NCBI GenBank assembly: GCA_012845835.1
Contig: JABAKD010000022.1
Span: 11,798,718 to 11,862,717 of the forward strand
Reading direction: 5' to 3'
Length of the DNA: 64,000 nucleotides
Source: Undaria pinnatifida
Taxonomy: Eukaryota > Sar > Phaeophyceae > Laminariales > Alariaceae
The notes below the pieces were generated by a model that was not told where the DNA came from, ran no database searches, and saw nothing but the letters and a program-made list of their open reading frames with translations. Of this stretch, positions 32,601-44,600 are shown one piece after another. A program made the translations under genes and the position numbers. Every line of letters starts with the position of its first letter. The stretch's first letter is position 1.

Positions 32601-35600
32601 TCCCCTCGAAGTCAATGGTGATCGCCGAAGCTACGCTAGATCTAACCCGTGCGTCCATACTAACGGCCGACGACTGCAACGTGCCCGCAGGGAGAGCCTT
32701 AGCCATTTCCGCCGCTGCCGCGGCCCGTGCTTCTTTCGAAATTTTCGCGCTAACCTTATCGCCTATCTCCGAGGCACCATTTTCCTCCCCCCAAGCCCCT
32801 CCCTCTTGTCCCTTTCCTCTACCGCCTCCGCGTGAGGAGGAGGAGTTCCCGTTTCGAGGCGTGTTGTCGTCTGAGCCGTCGACTTCGGCTGCGGCAGCGG
32901 AGGCTTCGTCGAGCTCTCTTAACAGTGCTGTCGCCTCTTGCTTCGCGCGCTCTCGCTGCTTGCTCATGGCTTTCTGCATGAACGCCATCTTGAACAGTGC
33001 CGCACCCTGGCGTGAGTCGGAGGCGTTAGCGTAACGGGGGGGGGAGGGAGGGGGGGGGGACCAGGGCGACGCTAGAACTTGACGGTGACAGAAGTATAGT
33101 AATATATGGGAAGAGAGGGGAGATAATACATAGTAAGAGAGCGGATAGAAATCGATAGTAAGACAGTAGGCTACATTCCACCATGCTACCCTCCCCTCCC
33201 CGCTGCTTGGGTTGGTGCGGGTTGGCAACGACGACCGCTGTAAAAAAACGCCTCTCAATACGTGAGCTAGACCACCAGGGTACCGTTTTTGTTTTTTCTT
33301 CTCGTTTTTATGTTTTGGCGGCAACCGAAATGGTCTAGTTAGATCCTATTGTGTGGAGTGAAGGACCTCAACTCCGAGCAAGGGGCATTACATCACGTAG
33401 TGTGCATATGGCAAGGCACCCACGAGGCAATTACATAGTAAGACCCATGGCTGTCTCTGAACGTGGCCACACGAGAAAACAAAATGACGTAATTCGAAGC
33501 TGTCATTCGTATACAAGAAAGTGAGCACAAGATGTCGAAGTCTGCCCCACAAGTCTTGTTAGTAGGATGCAGCCCCCCATACGCAGCGCCACCGTTCATG
33601 CGACTCGCCGACCACCTCACTGCGCTTCGCGCTGATGCACGCGATGTCTGCCTGGTCGGCGAAAACCCGACGTGCTCCGTCGCGGCATGCGGAGGTCTAT
33701 GATAATACAAACTACGGTTATGCAGGCATTGAGTACACCCCGCCCCCTCCCAACGCTCCACACACGAAAAAAAACGCTAGCACGCCTCATCTTATCTAGA
33801 TCGGTGTCCACCGCGCAAATCCCACATCAACACCGCAGACCAATCGAGAGTTGTTTAGACAGGCGTTGGCTCGGCTTTGACAAAATGGTTCAAACATACA
33901 TCAATTGTCAAGACTAAACTTATTATAACCCCTAACCCCGACCGCAAATTCTCGGAATGAAGGAGGCGTTATTAAGAGTTATCGCAGACTATTAGGGAAA
34001 ATGTATAGCATCAACTGTCGACGCATCGTTAACGAACTGAGGGTTTATTCTCGGATCACCCGCAATAAAAACCCCATAGTATCTTGCTATTAATAGTGGT
34101 AGCATTACACACAAAATCGTGGTGAGGACACACACATAACACATACATATTGAAAATACCTGGTACCCGGTATGCATTTATATTTGCCATTATTTTACCT
34201 GAATCGACTATCAACCATTTGGGCCAAATGGTAAAATACGACTCACTTGCCACTGTTTACCTGAATAGAATATCAACCATTCGGGCCAAATCATAAAAAG
34301 CACTACTGGGCCCTAACCGTCTGGGAAAAATCTCGGAATTAATACGTCATTAGGAATTAGTGAGGACTATCAACAATTTCGACCAAGTTATAAACACTAC
34401 CGGACCAACCAGACTCTTGCCTTTCCACTCTGGCTTCGTCTCCATCGTTTCCGTGTCCATCCTCACGCCTTCCCCCCCCCCTCTCCCAATAAAAAAACGC
34501 TCGCCCGCCTCATATATCTAGAACTCCGTCCGAAACCGCGCAAATATATCTTCCAAGAGTAGAGTACATCGCTAAAAGCGCGGGGCCGTAGTATCACGCA
34601 GCTTGCAAAGATGAGTAACGACCACTAAATTGGTCGAACTCACAGCTGACGTATTTGAAATAAAAGTTATATGAACAACAACACAATCCGCCGACCAATC
34701 AGACTCTTTACCTTTCCACCCGCGATTTCGTCCCCCTCGTCGCCATCGGCGTCCCCCATCCCCTCGAGCATCTCCCTGTCCGCCTCCGATAACGCCGCCT
34801 TCTTCCTCTTCCTGCCGCTGCCGCCAGCGTCCTCGCCATCCCCACCGTCGTCGGACGAGCTGTCGTCTGCCGAAGAATCGTTGCCACCCACACCGTCCAT
34901 CTGCGCAAGCACGGAACGTTTTCGGAGATTTCCCGCCGCAAAAGAGGGCACACGAAGTCTTTCACCGATATTCTGCTGATGCTTGCTACATCGAGGATAT
35001 ACCGAGCTTACGACGCATGACACGGCAGAAGGAGTACCCTTTTTTTTTTCCCCCTGCAAGGTTCTCGACTTCACATATGCTAATATAGAGGTAGCATTTT
35101 CGTCTGAAATGTTTCCTGAATAACGGGGCTTTTAACCCAAAATCGTCGGGAAGAAAAAAAATAATAGGCCATAATTTTTTGCGTGATTCTCGTTGTATAC
35201 CTAGGCCATGGGATGTTCCATCCGCGATAAAGCAGGTTTAGTTTTCTCCAAATTAGTTTTTGGGTTAAGAAGGACATGTCTTAACCTCCCAAATCGAGAA
35301 ACCTCAGAAAAGAAAAAGTGGTGCACCTCTATTGTCGCACGCGTTACCTTCCTTGAGGAGCTTTATGCCTCACCCAAAAACTGATTTTGAGCGAAGAAAG
35401 AAAAAATGCAACCAGAAACGAACGAACCCGTCCGTGGACCAGGCATATTTACTTGTACCAGGTACACGTTTTGTGTTTTTACCCTGGCTGGATTTTTTTT
35501 CCACTCCAGAGTTACTGGAGCCTATCCTGTGACCACGGAATTGATTATGCGAGTTAACGTGAGAACACCAACAACACCACCACCACCACCACCACCACCA

Positions 35601-35610
35601 CCACCACCAC

Positions 35611-35645
<35 letters not shown>

Positions 35646-38600
35646 ACAACAACAACAGCAACAACAACAACAATTATTTTTCAAAACAAGAATGGTGGCA
35701 TTTCGACGATTGTGGGTTGAGGGGGCTCGTCATTCAGAAAAAAAGAATGACAAAAAGGGGTATACCTCTAGTACTGTAGCACCCGTTATGCAAGGAAAAA
35801 AAAAAGCAGTAACCAAGGACGTGCGCTACGATACAGGGGGGTACGACACAGTTTTTTTCAAATAATATCACGATAGGGGTGCAGCAAATTCTAAGAACTT
35901 TCTGAGCTCCTAGGGTGAGGGCCTGAATATCATCCATCATCCATCACCACCCCAAACACGACGTCGAAGGCATTCGTTCCAGCAACCCCGAGCAAGATTT
36001 CTGTGCCAGTCCAAAGACAACTATACTCGTACAAATTGTTCATACCAACCGATAGTTCCACACTGCAGGACGTCAACCAATCAGAAGGTCAGAAACGTTT
36101 CGCCCAAAAACTCCAATCCCTACCGTGGGAGGACCGACTCTTAAAAAAGCATGCACACATGCAACCGATGGAACACCTCAATCGAGGAAGTAACTACCTA
36201 GTGCTGTCGTAATACCATACGTGTTTACACCACAGCAATAGTCGTCGTATACCTAGCTCATGGCATTTGTCGGCGCACCTAATGGTCTAGCGGGATAACC
36301 TCGTAACCACTGAGGTCGACTTTGCTGGTTCGACCGGAGCCACATTCCAGAGTCCGACGTCACAAGACCGTCCGTCTCCAACAGGTCTCGAGTAGAACAA
36401 CGTATCGCACCTTTGCTCGGAGCTCCTGGCCCAGCCTGAGCTGCTCCGAGATGGCCTTGCGGTCGTCCTTGCCGGCACCTCCTTTCGCGCGGAGAGCGCT
36501 CTTTACCCACTTCGTCGTGTTCTAAGGACAGGAGCGACAGCGGCGGCGAAATAGCAAGAGATCACCGAGTAAACCCTTGTCAGAGCGATTATACTAGTCT
36601 CAAGTTCAAGTTCAAGTTCGACTTCGACGTCAAGTTCAAGTTACATCACGTCACGTCACGTCATGTCACGTCAAGCCAAGGCGAGGCCGAGGCAAGGCAA
36701 GGCAAGGCAACACCACCTTCACTACCAACCACCACCACCACCATCACCACTACCACCACCGCCAACACAACACCACCACCACCACCACCACCACCGTAAC
36801 TCCCTACACCCAACACAACCACCATCAGCAACGCACAAAACAAACACCACCACCAACAACAGCAACAGTAGCGGCGGCGGCAGCAGCAGCGGCACCATAT
36901 CACACCGCAGAGGAAATACAGAGGCGTTATTCTCAAGCTCCAAGTAGGTATAACACATATCCCTCCCACCTTGTGCCTCGGGCTCATCCGCTCTTCTCTT
37001 CATTACAACACAAATATCAACACCACCTCCAACACCATTAACACCACAATCACGCCACCACCACCACCACCAACAACACCACCAATAGCAACAACGTCAC
37101 CAACACCACCACCACCACCACCGACAACAACAACAAAAACAAGTTAATATCAACCTCCAGGTTTGCACAAAACGAATCCTTCGCACCTTGTGCCTCAGGC
37201 TCATCCTTTCTTCCGCCCTTTTTCTAGCCGCCACCTCCGCTCCCTCCCCGCTCGCTTCGAGCTCTGCTTCGCCAGCGCGATCCCTCTGACGCTTCTTAAT
37301 CTTGCGGTACGTCTTGTAGAGGGTAGGGTGGGTAGGGGTGGGGTGGGATGAGGCGGGGGGGGGGCGGGACGAGAAGGAAGGGGGGGGGGGGGTGTTTGGT
37401 TTGGTTTGGTTTGGTTTGCTGTGTTTGTTTTGGCTGGTTAGTGGGATTTGGATTTGTTTGGTTTGGTTTGGTTGGTTGGGTTTGGTGTGGTTTGGTTTGA
37501 CTCTGCTTGGTTTGGTTTGGTGTGGTGTGGTCTAATGTGGGGTGGGGTAGGGGAGGAAAAGATGTGCGAACAGGAGAACCGTGAGAGATTACAGAAGCGT
37601 TGTAGCTAGTGGGTGCAACACACCGCGAAAACAAAACGAAACATTTCGGCACACTGCTAGCGCTGCTACCACGGCCACCGGCCGAAACGCGCTGCCAGCG
37701 TAGGCAGGATACTCGCGGAGTGAGGGCGTTTTAGTCGCGAAGGAAAGGTACCTTTTCCCTGTGTTGGCACCGCTGAAATAAAAGTAACCGAACACACCGC
37801 CAGCGACAAACAAACACCTCGTAAAGACACGCGCCGAAAAGAGAACCTACAACGGGGTGCGGGAGGCGACAACGCGGAGCCCCGAAAAAAAAGGAGAGAA
37901 AAAAAATGGGTTTTTCTCGGGTCGGGCCACTTCTCGCGGGTCGGGTCGGGCCGGAAATAGTTGAAAAACCTCCTGACCTGACCCGACCCGGTCGGTGGGA
38001 TTTTGAATATCTTCTGACCCGACTGGACTCGACACTCTACTCGGGAGATTTCGAAAATCATCTGACTTGACCCGGGGGTCGGGTTATGACCCGCGAAAAG
38101 CCCGGTAAGCAAAAACAGATGTTACGCGTTCGGCGAAGACTATACAAGAGAGCAGCCAATAAAAACGTCGACCTCCAGCATTATATTGTGCTGCTTGCGG
38201 AGTAAAAGTCTGTTGCGATGCAAACGCTCAGCGGTGCAAAATTTCAAGGTAATGTTCAGTAGGGTTTGTGGATTCCGGGTAAGGGAATGGGAGTCTTACA
38301 GAACTTCCAGAAGTTTTAGGTACGGGTATGAAAGTGTTTACACAACTTCCAGAAGATCCGGGTATTGTGGCACGGGCGTACAGAACTCACAGGATTTCCG
38401 GGCGGGTACGAAAGGTGCTGTACCCGTACCCCGGGTATTGTGGCACGGGGTGTACAGAACTCACAGAAGCTCCGGGTACGGGTATAATGTCCTACAGAAC
38501 TAACAGAAGTTCGGGTACGGGTATGAAAGTCTTGCAGAACTTCCAGAAGTTCCGGGTAATATGGCACGGGCGTACATAACTTACAGAAGTTCCGGGCACG

Positions 38601-41600
38601 GGTATGAATGCCCTACAGAACTTGCAGAAGTTCCGGGTAGGGGTAATACCCGGGTAAATGCACACCCCCTCGGGGGGTAGTTCGATTTAAAGTGGAGGAT
38701 CCAATCCAACTTGCATGGATGGCATGTTCTCTCTGGGCCAATGTCCCCGAGGCAATCTGTCGTAGCAATGAGTGGCGACCGGGGCAACAGCCGCGCTCAC
38801 GGCTATACTGCGCTGTAACAGATCATACCATAGCGTACCCCGGCTGTGGCACTTCAAAACAAATAATGGCGGTCGCACGCCCATATTTGCCACCACAGCT
38901 CGATAAGCCAAGTGCCGCGACAAAGACGAAGCGAAACTACCGAAAACACAAAGATAGTTCTAGACGTCGATGGTTGCTGCGTCGCCGGCACGGCAGATCT
39001 ATGTATTATTCCGATCGGAAAAAACATTGACAATCTGCAATACGTTGTCTCCCGATAGGAGCCAAATTCGTACCAGGTATGTTTCCACCAAATCGAATCG
39101 AATTCAATTCGATTCATAAAAAATGAATATATTGGATTCAAAGTGTCCTTCGTTAATATAATACGTGCCCACGGCTTAGAAACGAAGGAAACATGAACAG
39201 GACCTACATAGAGTAGGTGCTACTATCATATACGATACGTACTGCGACAGCTGTACATTCGGTGTTCGGTTGGTTTCACTGACGACGAGATATGATATAA
39301 TAATAGAATGCATAATACCCTTGGGTTACTAAACCTGAAATAATGCATGTGGGCTCCCCGGGTATTGTAACAAAGGTATACCCGTACCCCGGGTATTGTG
39401 CTAAAGTCTTACAGAAGTCACAGAAGTTTCGGGTTAGGGTATGGGGATCTTACAGAACATATAAAAATTCCGGGTACGGTACGGAAGTGTTAAAGAACTC
39501 ACAGAAGTTCCGGGTATTGTGGCACGGGCGTACAGAACTCACATACGTTATAAAAATGATATAGCTGTACCCCGGGTATTTGTGGCACTGGCGTACAGAA
39601 CTTCCAGAAGTTCCGGGTACGGGTATGAATGTCGTACATAACTTCCAGAAGTTCCGGGTACAGGTATGAACGTCCTACAGAACTCACAGAATTTCTTTGT
39701 AGGGTAATACCCGGGGTAAATACCCCGGGTATGGTTTGTGCGTACCCTACAGAACCCAACCTTGGAAAAGTTCACAAATCCGCCAGACCACGATCTATAG
39801 CATCTAAATCCTATCTAGATCTAGATCCTATCTAGGTGCTATCTAGACCCTATCTATATCCTATCTATTAATAGGTGCTATCTAGGCCCTATCTAGATCC
39901 TATCTAGATCCTCCTTATCTAGATCCTATCCAGATCTCTATCAGAACCTATCTACATCCTATCTAGATCCTCCCTATCAAGATCCTATCCAGATCTCTAT
40001 CAGATCCTATCTAGATCCTATCTAGATCCTCCCTGTCTAGATCCTATCCAGATCTCTATCAGATCCTATCTAAATCCTATCTAGATCCTCCCTATCTAGA
40101 TCATATAGTTCCCGTTATGAGACACTGGTAGTAGTGCAAGAGCAGTATCATATACCAGGAAGATCCCACATGGAAAACAACATGTGCGTACAAAACTGTC
40201 GCATACAGATCCCACACGGAAAACATAATCAAGATCTTGCAGGTCACCCAAATCAGGGATTCATCCTTCCCGAGAGTGTTGTGCATAGATCATCAAACAG
40301 GGGTCTCATCTACCCGATTTGTGAAGAAAAAATAAAGCAATGCAACAGTTCGTCACTGTGAAAAGAGATTTGCGGCCGTTCAACTGGTCCGAAAAAGTCA
40401 GCAGCGTGCACACCTTCGACTTGATCTTGTTCATGTGGTGCTGCTTGCGCTCCTGGTAGAACATCAAGGCGCGCATCTTGGACAGCTCCGCCTGTCGCTC
40501 CCGTACCTCCTCCACCGTATACGCCTGATCAAGTCAGTGCAAACCAAGTTAACAATTTTCCCTGAGCCGGGGGGCGTTTCTGGTTCCTCCAACCTTTCAA
40601 ATGTAGAACGGATCATACTACTGACATCACAGATGACACTTTATGCAAGTCTCCACGGAGCTAATCTATCTACAGGATCTGAACGATCTGTACATCTAAT
40701 GCCACAGATGATTAATACTGTGTGCAAGTCTCCACGGGACTGATCTATCTACAGGATTTGAATGATCTGTACATCTGATGCCACAGATTATTTACATTTT
40801 GTGAAAGTCTCCACGGGGATGATCTATCTACATGATCTGAATGATCTGTAGATGCTTGTGCAGTACGAATGGATCTCCCACCCACTGATCTGTACGAGCT
40901 AGGCCAGGCACGTCACGATCTGCCCGGCATGTGCAACTTTGGAGGCGGCATCATGCTTCCAAAAAACGTAAATACGAATCTACCATACTCTGTAGGCACA
41001 CGCTTCGATATCAGAGCAGGCCACCAGTTGGCGGGACTCTACGGGTAATTATGTGGCGTAGTGAAGCAAGGCAACCAACCGTCTGCAGTCTTTCTAGATA
41101 TAAAACATGTTGCGAACCAAACACACCAGCCAGGTACAAAAAACGCAGCAGAACTCCTCAAACTACCGCAGCCAAACTGCAAATATTTGAGGGCTTTCTC
41201 ACGGGTCGAATCATGGTTCGTGAGTCGGATCGGGTCAGGGTAGGGTGACCCGGTCCGACCCGTGAACCGGTCCGACCCGTGAACCGGTCAAACCCGTGAT
41301 GTGTGAAAGCCTCCTGACCCGACGCGTGAGATTCGCACACCTCTTGACCTGTCCCCACTCGATCCGCGACCTTGAAAAAACAAACTCTCTTGACCCGACC
41401 CGCGGCCCAGGTCATAAACCGTGGCAAGCCCTGCAATATTTTAGCCAACAAATTACTAGCCAGTGGCTTACAATCAGCCAGCTCGTAGCCCTAGCGAACG
41501 ACGCGTGCTACGGTAGAGGTAGCCTTTTTTGTTGCTAATTTTTTTTCTGGATGTCGGGGGTCTCTCTTAACCCAAAATCGTCGGATTTTTTTTCTTTTTC

Positions 41601-44600
41601 AATCTGTAATCTTTGTATGCCTAGACCATGGGTTTGACACCATCGGTTTGCATTTTCTGTTTCTTTACTATCAGCTGTTGCCCAAGGCAAGAACCTTCTC
41701 AAGCGGTTAGGACCGCCAGAAAAACAATGGTGCGCCCATAGCATGTGTCGGACAGAGAAACGACAGCTAGTGGCATCATCCGCGGAAGAGGTGCGTGCGC
41801 GCGAAACTTTCTGAGACTCCTCTTGCTTGAGGAGTTCTTGTACCGACTTCGCGAAAAACAAAGCGCAACACGATGAACAATCAATCCCACGGCCTAGGTG
41901 TACATCTACGTTATAAAGCTTCAATTATTACTATCGATAACATTTTGATGCTCATGTACATATCATACACCCTGACAGCATTCATACTGGAGTCGTGTAC
42001 ATGCAAAGGATAATACACGCGCAAAACAAAACCGAGGCAGCCGGTGTATCACGCAGCTTGCAAATATGACTATCGAACCTCATCTTTATCGAACACACAG
42101 CTGGCGTATTTAGAACAATTTTACAAAATACTGTAAAACACAAGTATTAATAGTATTCCATCGATAACGGGTATGTCCTCGGTCGAGTAACCCCTCAGGG
42201 CAGGAAAATGCGGCCGAAGAGTGCTATGATTGATATCATACCCCTATCGAAGCGTTGCTCGTACAGTGGGTACCCGATTTAGGAGCGACCCGTGACAAGC
42301 CGAAACATACGCTCTTAACTACAAAGCGCTTTGTAGTCAAATAGAAATACATAGCCTTTAGTGTGGCGGGGCATGCCGAGTTAGCCGCTCATAACCCATT
42401 GAGAACTCCAAAAACCCTCCCTATACTAATATCAAGTAATTTGTCCCCCAAAACGGGTTTCCAGTTGTAAAGGCGTTAACACTCGAATGCTCTTAACTTG
42501 GGTGCTCTTAAATCGGGGTACCCACTGTGTATATTGATACCATCTTGTTGTGCTGTGACTCTACCAAAAGCCGGCCCGCTCGCCTAAAGGGGTCGAGGGT
42601 TAACACGCATGCCATCACGCCGAGCGTACCGCGCCCGCAACCTGAGACTACTACAAATTGCCACAGCCCGCGTGTGACGGGCTCGCGTAACCACAAACAA
42701 ACGAAAAAGACGCCACCTTAGACTTGAGCTCCTCCATCTCCTTCTCCGCCAAGCCAGCCTCCGACGCCCCCCCCGCCGTCAGCAGCATCTCCACCTTCTT
42801 CTCCATATCGGTCGTGGCCTCCAACTTAGAGGCTAGCGAGGCGTTCGTCAGGTTTGTTTTCATCTTTCAAGGCGAGAAAACGTCCACACAACAAGGCGGA
42901 GGGGGGAGCGGGGGAGGCGGGGGGGGGGGGGGGGGGGGGGTATTCATTTGTTGCTTGCCTAATATAGTCATTCGACCATTGACCACGCATCCCTTTCGAG
43001 ACGGAGGCGGGGGGGTTATGGATTCCTTGGGCGAGGAGGGGGTCTATGCCATGTCATTGGCGGATTAACCTATAGATAGCGATGCCGCCTATCAGGTACA
43101 TGGTGGGATAAACCGGCGAATTCGCTCCCGAAGTAAGGGCTAAGACACGTTATTTTTCAGTTTTGTGGTGAGAACAAGAATTAATCCCGGGGACGAAAAA
43201 TCGAGACAAAAGAAACATGCCATGAATCACAGCAGATCATGCCAACCGCACGGAGCGAAAAGCATAAGGATGTTATTCATCGCACAGTCCCCACCACAAA
43301 CCAAGAGGTTTATATTTCGAGGCGCTCAACACCGGCGCAATCGACAAACTCTAACCGACGAAAACCCGTCACCGAAAAACAAGTACGAGACAACAACAAG
43401 AAGAAAAACGAAGAAAAAAAACAGGGAAAAATCCCTCCGAAAAACAACTGAAACGCAGGAAGCAGAAACACACAGAAAAAAACAGAAAAAAAAAAACAGG
43501 AGGAAAAACGAATCTGAACGAATACTAATAGAGAAAAACAGAAAAAAACAGGAATAAAAACGAATCTAACCAATAGTAATAGTTGCTCGTTCCGCTTGGC
43601 CGTCTGCTCGCTTCGCTCACCATGGGAGTGAAGTCCAGCGTTTCCGCTTTGCGGTTGGCCTGCACCGGGGCCACCCACTTCCCCATTTCGCTCTTTCGGC
43701 TGTCGTAGGCCGCTTCCCTCTCCGCCCTGTCAGACAGCGGTTTCATAAGGCAGGTAACAAATGAATGAATGGGTCACCACTAAGCGATGAATGTTCTTGC
43801 ATTTTCGTTGATATATTTTTCTTGCGCTATTATATCTTGCCTCATTCCAGGCTTCCCTTTCTGTTTTATTTACTTTGTAGTTATTATTTTCTCGTCTGGC
43901 TTGTTTTTTTCGTTGTCTGTTCGTCCCCAGGAAATTAGTTGGCATTTCAACTGATTTCCTCGATGATTTTGCGACGGTATTGTTTTTTCCCCGTCTCACA
44001 GTCTGTGGCCACAGAATTTCAATCGTTCCTGGGATGAAGAATAATCAGGACTCTGGGTATTGTAGGGTAAAAATAACGGTTTCATAGAGCCACCACCACC
44101 ACCACCACCACCACCACCACCACGACTTTCAAAACGCACCTGAGCTCTGCCGTTTTATGGACCGGTGCCGACGGCGCGCCCGTCTTCCCCGAGAATGCTG
44201 CCACCTGCTTCTTCACCGCGGCAAACCCCTTGCTGCCTTCGAGGGAACCCATCAGGGTCTGTGGCACAAATACACGCCGCGTGCGGAGGTAAAGATACGG
44301 GGAAAGCGGTGATTGAAACAAAAAATAAGAGGTTTCGAGCCGCAGGTATTTAGTCAAAATAAAAAAATCGGCCATCGAAAACCAAAAAATGTGTTTTCAT
44401 GCCTCAGGTATCGTTTGCCCCCATCGTCCAATTCGCATTCGTGCGTGGGTGTTTGGGTGTGGTTCCCTTATCTTCGTCAGCTACAGGGAATGGTTGGAGG
44501 TATGCAAACGTATTGGCAAATACAGTTTTCAAATCACGAAAATACCAGGTACCGGTATTTCTGGCACCTGGTATGCTTTTTTGGGGGGTGCTCAAAACAT

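Noticed and set aside
31520-33034. Plus-strand ORF of 504 codons
   Set aside because: It is the antisense of UTP14 exon 11, whose minus-strand product has the conserved UTP14 blocks. The plus frame is Pro/Ser/Ala-rich and open because of base composition.
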